NCBI RefSeq assembly: GCF_004912165.1
Contig: NZ_STGV01000001.1
Coordinates: 620,001-684,000, forward strand
Direction of reading: 5' to 3'
Length of the DNA: 64,000 nucleotides
From: Peteryoungia ipomoeae
GTDB lineage: Bacteria > Pseudomonadota > Alphaproteobacteria > Rhizobiales > Rhizobiaceae
The position numbers and the translations under genes were made by a program. Every line of letters begins with the position of its first letter. Position 1 is the first letter of the stretch. The notes beneath the pieces are model-generated. The model was not told where the DNA came from and searched no databases. It was given only the letters and a program-made list of their open reading frames with translations. Shown here piece by piece: positions 1 through 12,056 of this stretch.

Positions 1-1159
1 TCTTGTTCTTGATGCCGTCGAGGCCCGCCATCAGCATGGCGGCGAAAGCGAGGTATGGGTTGGCTGTCGGATCCGGGAAGCGGATTTCGACCCGCTTTGC
101 CTTCGGGTTGGAGCCGAAGGGAATGCGGCAGGAGGCCGACCGGTTGCGCGCAGAATAAGCGAGCAGAACCGGTGCCTCATAACCCGGAACAAGGCGCTTA
201 TAGGAGTTGGTCGACGGGTTGGTGAAGGCGTTGATTGCCTTGGCGTGCTTGATGATGCCGCCGATGAAAAAGAGGCAGCTTTCCGAAAGGCCGGCATATT
301 CATCGCCAGCAAAAGTCGGCTTGCCGTCTTTCCAGATCGACATATGCACGTGCATGCCCGAACCGTTGTCGCCGAAGATCGGCTTCGGCATGAAGGTTGC
401 CGTCTTGCCATAGGCATTGGCGACCTGGTGGACGACGTATTTGTAGATCTGCATCTTGTCGGCGTTGCGCACGAGTGCATCAAATTTGATGCCGAGTTCG
501 TGCTGCGCGGCGGCGACTTCGTGGTGGTGCTTCTCGACGACAACGCCCATTTCCGACAATACAGTCAGCATTTCGGAGCGCATGTCCTGGCAGCTGTCGA
601 TCGGTGGAACAGGGAAATAGCCACCCTTGACGCGCGGGCGGTGACCGAGGTTGCCGGTCTCGTAATCGGTATCGTCATTCGAGGGCAACTCGGTGGAGTC
701 GAGCTTGAAGCCGGTATTGTAGGGATCTGCCTTGTACTTCACGTCGTCGAAGATGAAGAACTCTGCTTCCGGACCAACGAAGATGGTATCGCCGATCCCG
801 GATGCCTTCAGATAGGCTTCGGCCTTCTTGGCTGTGCCGCGGGGATCGCGGTTGTAGGCTTCGCCCGATACTGGATCGAGAATGTCGCACATGATGACCA
901 GCGTCGATTGTGCGAAGAACGGGTCCATATGGGCCGTTTCGGGGTCGGGCATCAGCACCATGTCGGATTCGTTGATGGCCTTCCATCCGCCGATCGACGA
1001 GCCGTCGAACATGACGCCGTCGGCAAACATGTCTTCATCGACGCAGACCACGTCCATGGTGACGTGATGCAGCTTGCCCTTCGGGTCGGTAAACCGCAGG
1101 TCGACGAACTTGATGTCGTTGTCCTTGATCTGCTTGAGAATGTCGTTGGCAGTCGTCAT
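1..1159 (-). CDS. glnA: Glutamine synthetase type I, C-terminus cut by window edge
   Basis: Condenses glutamate and ammonia to glutamine with ATP in the cytoplasm, the entry point of ammonium assimilation. The 386 visible residues start [12 protein letters not shown] at the ATG at 1159-1157. They include the beta-grasp N-terminus, the FVGPEAEFF metal-site strand, the HHHEVA segment, the NGSGMHVH segment and the [12 protein letters not shown]/glutamate-site segment. About 80 C-terminal residues, including the adenylylation tyrosine loop, lie off the window. It follows glnB by 60 bases on the same strand, the usual rhizobial glnB-glnA operon, so it is probably transcribed from the sigma-54 promoter upstream of glnB. 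Identity is secure. Confidence 0.97.
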   Translation of the reverse strand, partial: MTTANDILKQIKDNDIKFVDLRFTDPKGKLHHVTMDVVCVDEDMFADGVMFDGSSIGGWKAINESDMVLMPDPETAHMDPFFAQSTLVIMCDILDPVSGEAYNRDPRGTAKKAEAYLKASGIGDTIFVGPEAEFFIFDDVKYKADPYNTGFKLDSTELPSNDDTDYETGNLGHRPRVKGGYFPVPPIDSCQDMRSEMLTVLSEMGVVVEKHHHEVAAAQHELGIKFDALVRNADKMQIYKYVVHQVANAYGKTATFMPKPIFGDNGSGMHVHMSIWKDGKPTFAGDEYAGLSESCLFFIGGIIKHAKAINAFTNPSTNSYKRLVPGYEAPVLLAYSARNRSASCRIPFGSNPKAKRVEIRFPDPTANPYLAFAAMLMAGLDGIKNK

Positions 1160-1219
1160 GATCTTGAGTTCCTCGTATGGGCTGGCGATGAAGACCCAAA
1201 GGGCTTTCATCCTGTCGGT

Positions 1220-1906
<687 letters not shown>

Positions 1907-3394
1907 ATGCAGGACACTCCTTCAAACTGGCTGATTACGCCGGCCACGATGGCCAAAATCGATGCGGATGCGATCCGCTCCGGCATTCCTGGCTCGGCTT
2001 TGATGGAGCGCGCCGGACAGGCTGTCGCCGCCACTGCCTTGCGTCACTTTCCAGAAACCCTGCGCTTCTGCGTGCTTTGCGGGCCTGGCAACAATGGCGG
2101 TGATGGTTATGTGGCGGCGCGTGCACTGGCGGGGGCAGGGGCGGACGTGGCGCTGTTCCATCTGGGCGATCCGGATCGCCTTTACGGGGATGCTGCCGAA
2201 GCGCGGCGATCATGCCCGCTCGCGTCTGCACCGCTTGAGGCCTACCGTCCATATGCCGGTGATCTCGTGATTGATGCCATTTTCGGAGCGGGTCTGGCGC
2301 GCGACGTGCCTGATGTCGTGGCCCAATGCATTGAGGAGGTGGCCGCAATTGGTATTCCCGTGCTTGCCGTTGATCTGCCTTCGGGGATCGATGGCTTGAC
2401 GGGGAGGGTGAGGGGTGCTGCCTTTGTTGCAAAGCGCAGCGTGAGCTTCGTTGGCTTGAAACCCGGACATGTTCTGCTGCCCGGCAGAGACAGTTGCGGG
2501 CCGGTCGAGGTCTACGACATTGGCATTCCCCGGCGTATCGTCGAGGCCAATCGTGGCCTTGTCAGCCTGAATTCCCCTCGGCATTTGCGCCCGCATCTGC
2601 GCAAGGCTTCGGCGGCTGATCACAAATACCGGCGGGGGCATCTCACTGTCTTTTCAGGGCCTGTTTTGGCGACCGGCGCTGCCCGTCTCTCGGCCGAAGC
2701 AGGGTTGCGCGCGGGGGCCGGCGTCGTAGCACTTGCAAGCGGCGGCGCAGCACTTGCCATCAATGCGGCCCATACAACAGCGGTGATGCTGACACGGATC
2801 GATACAGCAGGCGACCTCGCAGCCTGGCTTGAGGACGATCGTCGCTCCACCTTCGTGCTTGGCCCCGGCTTTGGCGACAGGGCGCTTGCCCGAAGCTATG
2901 CGCGTGCCATTCTGGGCTCTGGCCGCAAATTGGTTCTCGATGCCGATGGCCTCACAGCTTTTGCCGAAACGCCGGAACTGCGCGCCAGCCTGCAGGGGCC
3001 GACGGACGGCGCGCTGGTGATCACCCCGCATGAAGGCGAGTTCGCCCGGCTGTTCCCAGCGCTTTTCGGAAGCGGATCTGGAAAGCTGGACATGGCGAGC
3101 GCGGCAGCGGCACAGATCGGCGGTGTCGTCGTCTTCAAGGGGGCCGATACCGTTATTGCCGCGCCGGATGGGCGCGTTGCGGTGGAGACCTCCGCGCCGC
3201 CGAGCCTTGCCACTGCGGGATCTGGCGATGTGCTGGCAGGCATCATCGGTGCCCATCTGGCGAATGGCGTTCCCGCCTTCGAGGCCGCCTGTGCCGGTGT
3301 GCATCGCCACAGTCAAGCAGCCCTCAAAGCGCTGATGCCGATGACGGCAGAGGATCTGGTTCGGAACATCCCGCCCTTGGACGCTCTTGACTAG
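1907..3394 (+). CDS. nnr: Bifunctional NAD(P)H-hydrate epimerase / dehydratase
   Basis: Repairs hydrated NAD(P)H: the N-terminal domain epimerises R- and S-NAD(P)HX and the C-terminal domain dehydrates S-NAD(P)HX using ADP. Its 495 residues match the fused YjeF form. The epimerase domain (about 1-215) has GPGNNGGDGY. The ribokinase-like dehydratase domain (about 225-490) has LDADGLTAF, ITPHEGEF and GSGDVLAG. The ATG at 1907 lies 16 bases after AGGAG; a later ATG at 1949 is possible but would trim the conserved N-terminus. It stands alone between the divergent glnB and the convergent symporter gene. Confidence 0.93.
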   Translation: MQDTPSNWLITPATMAKIDADAIRSGIPGSALMERAGQAVAATALRHFPETLRFCVLCGPGNNGGDGYVAARALAGAGADVALFHLGDPDRLYGDAAEARRSCPLASAPLEAYRPYAGDLVIDAIFGAGLARDVPDVVAQCIEEVAAIGIPVLAVDLPSGIDGLTGRVRGAAFVAKRSVSFVGLKPGHVLLPGRDSCGPVEVYDIGIPRRIVEANRGLVSLNSPRHLRPHLRKASAADHKYRRGHLTVFSGPVLATGAARLSAEAGLRAGAGVVALASGGAALAINAAHTTAVMLTRIDTAGDLAAWLEDDRRSTFVLGPGFGDRALARSYARAILGSGRKLVLDADGLTAFAETPELRASLQGPTDGALVITPHEGEFARLFPALFGSGSGKLDMASAAAAQIGGVVVFKGADTVIAAPDGRVAVETSAPPSLATAGSGDVLAGIIGAHLANGVPAFEAACAGVHRHSQAALKALMPMTAEDLVRNIPPLDALD

Positions 3395-3412
3395 GAGAAC
3401 GCTCTACCGAGC

Positions 3413-5089
3413 TCAGAAATCGGCAACTTGAACCAGCCGGCTCCTGTGCAGCAATCCTTCGCCTTCAAGCAAAGGATACGCGATCGAGACGAACAGCGAG
3501 TTTATTTCTTTCAGATCACGCATCGTATCGATGTGAAGCGAGCTTGTTTCGAAACTTGCAGAATTGCCCCGCCGCAATCGCTGCAAATGGCTTTCCTCAC
3601 TGGATTTGACCAATTGCCGGATTGCCTCCTTGCGCGCCACAAGGTGGCGGGCTTGGGCAACGTCACGCGACAGCAGGAGATTGAAGGCGAGACGCGCGTT
3701 TTGGACCACCTCGCCATGCATGGCGGTGATCTCAGTCCAGCCTTCGGGTGAAAAGGCGATGTTGCGCTCGTTCTTCTTGCGTGCGCGGGTCAACATGCTC
3801 TCGGAAATGATGTCGGCCGCCTGTTCGATCTTGATGGTTGCGCCCAGTATGTTCTGGAACAATGCGGCCCGCTCCTCGTCGAGAGCCGCCTCTGATATGC
3901 GCGCCAGATAGAACTTGATATCGTTGTGTATCCTGTCAATCTCGTCATCGAGCGCCTGTATGCGCTCCATCTTCTTCTGGTCCCAATGCTCGTAGAGTTC
4001 GAAAATGCCGTTCAGCATGAACTCTGTCTTGTCGCAGACGGTCAAAACCTCGCGTGTCGCATTGGACAGAGCCTGTTGCGGATTGGACAGGTCATTTCCG
4101 TTGAGAGCAGAGAGCCGCTCAGTCCGCGGGGACTGTTCGCCCGGGGTCGACAAGGCGCCCTCCAGCAGACGGGCGATCGCACCAGCGAAGGGAAGGCCGA
4201 TCAAGAGGACCGCAAGATTCATCGAGAGGTGGACAAGAACGACCGATTCGCCCGGTTGTGCCGAGAAGACCGCAGGGTCGAGCATGACGGCGAACTGCCC
4301 AAGCAGCGCGGCCAGCGTCAGGGCGCCGCGGATCATCACATTGGCGAGCGGCGCGACGCGAGCATTCGGCTCCGCATTCTTGGTCAGCATCGCGGCAACA
4401 ATCGCGGCACCAAAGTTGATGCCGAGCACGACGGGAATGATCAGTGCGTCCGGCAGAAGGTTTTTGTCTGCGAAGGATGCTACCAGCAGAATGGCAGCGA
4501 CACTGGAGTGGAAACTCCAGGCCAAAAGCGCCGCCAAGGCAAAGGCACTGATCCAGTCCGTGGCAAGATAGTCGAACAGGATCGGCAGGACCTTGCTGGA
4601 CCTCAGCGGCTCTGAAGCCTCGCCAATCAGCTGCAGTGACAGGAGAAGAAGCCCAAGGCCAAACAAGATCCGCCCGATCTGGCGCAAGCCTCGTGCTTCA
4701 TCGGTGCGAAACGCGATCGTACCGGCAAGCAGCAGTATGGGGACGAGAAGGGAAAGATCGTAGCGCAATACGCGGACGACAAAGGCGGACCCCAGATCCG
4801 CGCCCAGAAGGGTTGCAACCCCGATCGCCGGCACCACGTAACCCGCGGCAGAGAAAGACGAAATGATCAGCGCCACGGCTGTGGCACTTTGGAGCGCCAC
4901 TGCAAGGAAAAAACCTGCCACGGCGGCTGACGCGCGATTGCTGACAGCAGAGCGCAATCTGGTTTTCAGAAACTTGCCATAGGCGCGCTCAATGCCGGTT
5001 CGCACCATGCGCGTCGCCCACAAAAGCAAAGCGACGGCGCCAGCCAGATGAATGAAAACGACAATTCCCGACATGGACGCCCCGGACAT
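3413..5089 (-). CDS. Na+/phosphate cotransporter family protein with PhoU-like tail
   Basis: Probable inner-membrane sodium-dependent phosphate transporter of the PNaS/NptA (YjbB-like) family. Of 558 residues, about the first 310 form hydrophobic helices with the duplicated family motif: QSATA at 67-71 and a second HSSVA copy near 192. Residues about 340-540 are charged, helical and PhoU-like. A second in-frame ATG at 5074 gives a protein five residues shorter. The gene ends 18 bases from the nnr stop, convergently. The substrate is inferred from the family; export rather than import is possible for YjbB-like members. Confidence 0.85.
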   Translation of the reverse strand: MSGASMSGIVVFIHLAGAVALLLWATRMVRTGIERAYGKFLKTRLRSAVSNRASAAVAGFFLAVALQSATAVALIISSFSAAGYVVPAIGVATLLGADLGSAFVVRVLRYDLSLLVPILLLAGTIAFRTDEARGLRQIGRILFGLGLLLLSLQLIGEASEPLRSSKVLPILFDYLATDWISAFALAALLAWSFHSSVAAILLVASFADKNLLPDALIIPVVLGINFGAAIVAAMLTKNAEPNARVAPLANVMIRGALTLAALLGQFAVMLDPAVFSAQPGESVVLVHLSMNLAVLLIGLPFAGAIARLLEGALSTPGEQSPRTERLSALNGNDLSNPQQALSNATREVLTVCDKTEFMLNGIFELYEHWDQKKMERIQALDDEIDRIHNDIKFYLARISEAALDEERAALFQNILGATIKIEQAADIISESMLTRARKKNERNIAFSPEGWTEITAMHGEVVQNARLAFNLLLSRDVAQARHLVARKEAIRQLVKSSEESHLQRLRRGNSASFETSSLHIDTMRDLKEINSLFVSIAYPLLEGEGLLHRSRLVQVADF

Positions 5090-5214
5090 TTCTTCGGCCC
5101 GACAGCGGGCGGCATACCGATTTACAAAGCCGGACCCTGCAGGACCATACGATTCTGCGACTGAGGCTAATCCACTTTCGTCAGCTACTCAAATCGTCAG
5201 ACAATGCGGAGCTG

Positions 5215-6027
5215 CTAGGCAGCCCTGACCTTGCTCTGCAAGAGGCGCGCGCCATTGGGAGCGTTGACCTTGCCGCCAGTGATGAAGAAGGCAAATACGT
5301 CTCTCGGACGGGATGGAGCAGCGCTCTCTGGTGCGGCCAGGGGGAGGTCAGAGGGAATGCCGCCGGTGGCATAGACGTCGATGCGCTTGGCCCAAGCCTC
5401 CACTTCCGCGGGCGGATAGCAGGTGGGGGTCTCGTCGGTGCCTTTCTGTAGCCGCGCGTAGATGAAATCTGCGGTCGGGTCGGCGAACATCGGATAATCA
5501 TGGTGATCAGCGCAGACTGCCGCCACATCATGCCGGCGCAACATCTCGACAAATTCCGGGACCTGGAAGGAGGCATGGCGTGGCTCGACGACATGGCGCA
5601 ACGGCAAACCATCGAGCGTTTTCGGGAGAAGGGACAAAAACCCTTCAAAGTCGACAGGATCGAACTTCTTCGTTGCCATGAACTGCCAGAGGATAGGACC
5701 GAGATGCGGTCCAAGTTCGGCAATCCCTTGTCCAAGAAACTTGCCGATGGACTCCCCGGCCTCTGCAAGGACCTTGCGATTGGTGCAGAAGCGGCTTGCC
5801 TTCAACGAGAAGACAAAATCCTCAGGCACCTCGGAGGCCCATTTGGCAAACGTTGCAGGCTTCTGGCTGGAATAATAGGTGCCGTTGACCTCGATTGCCT
5901 TGAGTTCCCGGCTGGCAAATTCCAACTGGCGCTTCTTGGCAAGCTTTTCCGGATAAAAAGAGCCTTCCCATGGGTCGAAGGTCCAGCCCCCAATTCCGGT
6001 CCGAATAATGCCAGCATTCGTCATCAT
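5215..6027 (-). CDS. DUF72 domain-containing protein (TIM-barrel, YecE-like)
   Basis: About 270 residues covering the whole DUF72 domain: N-terminal RTGIGGWTFDPWEGSFYP, then the EVNGTYYS, LWQFM and VVEPRHASF motifs of this family. Its biochemical function is unknown. The start at 6027 was chosen because a GGGGGC ribosome binding site sits four bases upstream; an earlier ATG at 6051 adds eight residues unlike the family. It lies 101 bases downstream of uvrA on the same strand and may be cotranscribed. Confidence 0.88.
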   Translation of the reverse strand: MMTNAGIIRTGIGGWTFDPWEGSFYPEKLAKKRQLEFASRELKAIEVNGTYYSSQKPATFAKWASEVPEDFVFSLKASRFCTNRKVLAEAGESIGKFLGQGIAELGPHLGPILWQFMATKKFDPVDFEGFLSLLPKTLDGLPLRHVVEPRHASFQVPEFVEMLRRHDVAAVCADHHDYPMFADPTADFIYARLQKGTDETPTCYPPAEVEAWAKRIDVYATGGIPSDLPLAAPESAAPSRPRDVFAFFITGGKVNAPNGARLLQSKVRAA

Positions 6028-6128
6028 ATGCCCCCGAACATGCAAAAACACCTGCCCGGCGATCGATGCGACGTGACAATGCCGCCGAGGACCCGCCGAA
6101 GCTCTGAAACGACCTCAAGGAGAGGCGG

Positions 6129-9050
<2,922 letters not shown>

Positions 9051-9191
9051 GTCAGGCTCTGATCGGCAAAGGGATTGGAACAGCGTCCGGGAGAACTGTC
9101 CTTATGTAGGCAACCGCGCCGTCGAGTCGAGGCAGGAACGGCGGCAGCGGCAGATTTTCGATTCCGTTGACAGGACTATACGGAAATACTA

Positions 9192-9206
9192 GAACAAATA
9201 AAGAAC
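9192..9206. promoter_or_regulatory. LexA (SOS) box between uvrA and ssb
   Basis: GAAC-AAATAAA-GAAC, an exact match to the alphaproteobacterial LexA operator (GAAC-N7-GAAC, equivalent to GTTC-N7-GTTC). It lies in the divergent uvrA/ssb gap, 142 bases from uvrA and 135 bases from ssb, so it could control either gene or both. Confidence 0.85.
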
Positions 9207-9340
9207 ATATTTTCTCAGCCGACAAGCTTGTGGATTTCACTGTTTGGCGGGCCGTCGGCATGCCAATCCGGGAGCGGATTGGATAAGGTGAAATTTGATT
9301 GAATTCAAAGCCGCGGCGGTGCGGCAGTTAGGTGAGTGTC

Positions 9341-9883
9341 ATGGCTGGTAGCGTCAACAAGGTCATTTTGATCGGCAATCTCGGCGCCGATCCCGAAATC
9401 CGCCGGACCCAGGATGGTCGCCCGATCGCCAATTTGCGCATCGCGACCTCTGAAAGCTGGCGCGACAAGAATTCCGGCGAGCGCAAGGAAAAGACCGAGT
9501 GGCATAGCGTGGTGATCTTCAACGAAGGTCTGTGCAAGGTCGCGGAGCAGTATCTGAAAAAAGGGTCGACGGTTTATGTCGAGGGCCAGTTGCAGACACG
9601 CAAGTGGCAGGACCAGAACGGCCAGGATCGCTATTCGACCGAAGTCGTGCTGCAGGGCTTCAATGGCAACTTGACCATGCTGGGCGGTCGCGGCGATGGC
9701 GGTGGCGCCTCGCGTGGGGGCAACGACTTCGGGGGCGCCGATTACGGCGGCGGTGGTGGCTATGATGGCGGATACGGCTCGCCGGCCCCGTCGCGCGGCG
9801 GCTCGTCCGGTGGCGCAAGCCGCGGCGGCAGCGCTCCTTCGGGCGGCTTCTCGCGCGATCTGGATGACGACATTCCGTTCTGA
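9341..9883 (+). CDS. ssb: Single-stranded DNA-binding protein
   Basis: Coats single-stranded DNA in replication, repair and recombination. The 180-residue protein has an N-terminal OB fold (about 1-112, starting [15 protein letters not shown]), a glycine/serine-rich linker and the acidic C-terminal tip DDDIPF that binds partner proteins. The ATG at 9341 was chosen because AGGTGAG immediately upstream is a good ribosome binding site. The GTG at 9332 lies inside that site and is unlikely to be used. A terminator follows at 9911-9941. Confidence 0.97.
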   Translation: MAGSVNKVILIGNLGADPEIRRTQDGRPIANLRIATSESWRDKNSGERKEKTEWHSVVIFNEGLCKVAEQYLKKGSTVYVEGQLQTRKWQDQNGQDRYSTEVVLQGFNGNLTMLGGRGDGGGASRGGNDFGGADYGGGGGYDGGYGSPAPSRGGSSGGASRGGSAPSGGFSRDLDDDIPF

Positions 9884-9910
9884 GGCGCGGAAAAAGCCTA
9901 ATTGCATGTT

Positions 9911-9941
9911 GCGGCGCCCCGTCATCCGGGGCGTTGCTTTT
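9911..9941 (+). terminator. Rho-independent terminator of ssb
   Basis: GCGGCGCCCC pairs with GGGGCGTTGC (10 pairs, two of them G-U) around a seven-base loop, followed by a TTTT run. It lies 28 bases after the ssb stop. Confidence 0.75.
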
Positions 9942-9947
9942 CCGGCC

Positions 9948-11219
9948 TCAGATGCGCGTATCGTCCCTGAGGCGTTGCAGATCAGCTTCGATCGGTAGGG
10001 CTTTCGCGGCCCGCTGGTGTGCCAGCATCGACTGACGCCTCGCTGCCGCGCGAAATGCGGCATCGCCGGTTTCGGCAAGGACCGCGAGGCATTTTTGCAG
10101 GCGCAACTGCACCTCAACTTGTTGCGCACCGTCGCGCGCGATCGTCATGAAGGCATCTTCGAACAGGTCGTCCGCTTCCAGGGCGGGAACGAAGACCCTC
10201 GGAAAGGAAGGCTCCCTGTCTTCCGCCGGCTCGGCCCATGCGCTCAACAGACGCGTCGCTCTGCCCAGCACGTCGATGGCTGTTCCGGGATCATTGACGG
10301 CCGGGGAGAGCGCCCGTTGTGCGGTCTCGCTAAGGACCACAAGACCGAAGCGTGGATCCTGGTCAAAACTCCGGTCGCTGCCGATCGTTACCGCATGCCG
10401 GACGGTGTCTTCAGGTGCATCCTGGGCTTCGTGCTCGCTGTCTCCGCGCTCCAGATAGGCGATAGGGGGATTGCGATACACAAAGGCGCCGGGGTTGACG
10501 ACGAGATATACGTTGCCGTCGACGCTGTCGGCGAAGTCGGACAGGGCGTGCATGTCGATGTGCTGGATATAGCCGATGGCCTTGGCACAAACCGGCGTCA
10601 TGTCCTCCAGACGAGACCGGTCGCTCTGCGATAGCGGGCTGCCGCCGAGATAGGGGTTGTTGCGTCTGACCTCGATGGCCTCTGCGGCTGCTTCTTCAAT
10701 GCGGCTGGTGGTCTCTCCCACGCGTCCGAGTTTTGTCAGATGGTCAATCCAGCGTAGCAACTGGAACACGATCAGCACGATCACGCCAATGGTGACGACG
10801 AAGAGAATGACGCGGCCCTTGTCCCCATAGGCGCCGGTCTGCAGCACCACGATGCCAACGATTCCATAGAGAAACGAGCCGACAAAGGTTGAGAGGACGT
10901 TCTGCGTCAACCTGTCTTCAACGAGGAGCCTGGTTGCGCGCGGTGTGACATTGCTCGTGGCGGAGCCATAGGCCGAAGTCATGGCGCTTAACGAGAATGT
11001 CGTCACCGCCAGCATGCTGGAGGCAATGATGTTGAGGATCGTGTCGACGGAGTCCGCTTTGATCGAGCCGGGGATCTCGAAGGGTAGAAACCGCTCAGCG
11101 ACAGCCGCGAGGATGGCGGCGAGAATGCCGACCGCGCCGATGGCCGAAGCGCGAACCCACAGACGGCGGGTGAATTGCCTGAGCAGGAATGTCCAGCGGG
11201 TCGACAGGGGGTGAGCCAT
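9948..11219 (-). CDS. DUF2254 family membrane protein
   Basis: A 423-residue predicted inner-membrane protein with about four N-terminal transmembrane segments (roughly residues 18-40, 60-85, 110-135, 140-160). A long soluble C-terminal part carries the family's conserved GDYV-like and SPAVNDPGTAID segments. Function is unknown. The start is MAHPLSTRWTF at 11219; the open frame upstream is only an out-of-frame reading of marC. It begins 14 bases after the marC stop and is likely cotranscribed with it. Confidence 0.87.
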   Translation of the reverse strand: MAHPLSTRWTFLLRQFTRRLWVRASAIGAVGILAAILAAVAERFLPFEIPGSIKADSVDTILNIIASSMLAVTTFSLSAMTSAYGSATSNVTPRATRLLVEDRLTQNVLSTFVGSFLYGIVGIVVLQTGAYGDKGRVILFVVTIGVIVLIVFQLLRWIDHLTKLGRVGETTSRIEEAAAEAIEVRRNNPYLGGSPLSQSDRSRLEDMTPVCAKAIGYIQHIDMHALSDFADSVDGNVYLVVNPGAFVYRNPPIAYLERGDSEHEAQDAPEDTVRHAVTIGSDRSFDQDPRFGLVVLSETAQRALSPAVNDPGTAIDVLGRATRLLSAWAEPAEDREPSFPRVFVPALEADDLFEDAFMTIARDGAQQVEVQLRLQKCLAVLAETGDAAFRAAARRQSMLAHQRAAKALPIEADLQRLRDDTRI

Positions 11220-11233
11220 CAGAGGGTCTTTCC

Positions 11234-11863
11234 TTAGCCGGCAAATGCCGATTTTGCGCCGTCGATGACGAACTGCACCGAGAGTGCCGCCAGCAGCACG
11301 CCGAGAAGACGCGTCAGCACTGCCCGACCGGTAACACCCAGGAAGCGGTTGAGACGCTCCGCGACGGACAGCGAAGCAAAGACCAATGCCGAAACGACGG
11401 CGATCACACCGATCAGGAGCAGCTTGTCCATCCATCCCGGCATCGTGCCCGAGATCAGAACCGTGGCTGAAATCGCGCCAGGTCCTGCAATCAGCGGGAT
11501 GGCCAGCGGAAAGGCCGCCAGATTGTGGATGTGATCCTTGGTTATCGCATCTCCGGTGGTCTTTTCCTTCCGCTCGTTGCGTTTCTCGAAAATCATTTCG
11601 AATGCGATGGTGAACAGCAACAAGCCACCCGCGATGCGCAGCGCGCTGGTGTTGATCCCGAGCGCCCCCAGGATCGCCGCGCCGAACAGAGCAAAGGCGG
11701 TGAGGATCAGGAACCCGATGACCGGGCCGCGGATTGCCACCTGTCGACGCTGCGCGTTCGTCATGCCCTGCGTCAGCCCCAGAAAGAGCGGAGCAAGGCC
11801 TGGCGGGTCCACCGTTACCAACAGGGTTGTAAATGCGTTGATCAACGCTTCGCTGGTGGCCAT
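11234..11863 (-). CDS. MarC family integral membrane protein
   Basis: A 209-residue, six-helix inner-membrane protein of the MarC/NAAT family. Family features are TVDPPGLAPLFLGLT near the N-terminus and AFPLAIPLIAGPGAISATV in the middle. Its substrate is unknown; the old link to multiple antibiotic resistance is not supported for most members. It is divergent from gyrA and is followed after 14 bases by the DUF2254 gene. Confidence 0.9.
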   Translation of the reverse strand: MATSEALINAFTTLLVTVDPPGLAPLFLGLTQGMTNAQRRQVAIRGPVIGFLILTAFALFGAAILGALGINTSALRIAGGLLLFTIAFEMIFEKRNERKEKTTGDAITKDHIHNLAAFPLAIPLIAGPGAISATVLISGTMPGWMDKLLLIGVIAVVSALVFASLSVAERLNRFLGVTGRAVLTRLLGVLLAALSVQFVIDGAKSAFAG

Positions 11864-12056
11864 CGATGTTCTCCCACGTGATTTGGCCCCATAAAGTCAA
11901 AGTGGCGACGCCCATGCAAGGGACAGGTGCGCTTTATGTTCCCAGCCGCTTTGCCATGGGGGAAAAGCCTGTTTATAACCGGCGGCAAAATTGGCGTCTT
12001 GACGCCCGTTCCGCTATAAAATCCCCAGTGATTCCGAACAGAGATCGTGACCTGAT

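Noticed and set aside
11220-11915. Long N-terminal extension of the DUF2254 protein (655 residues in total)
   Set aside because: The extra 232 residues are marC read out of frame; the DUF2254 domain starts at MAHPLSTRW (11219).
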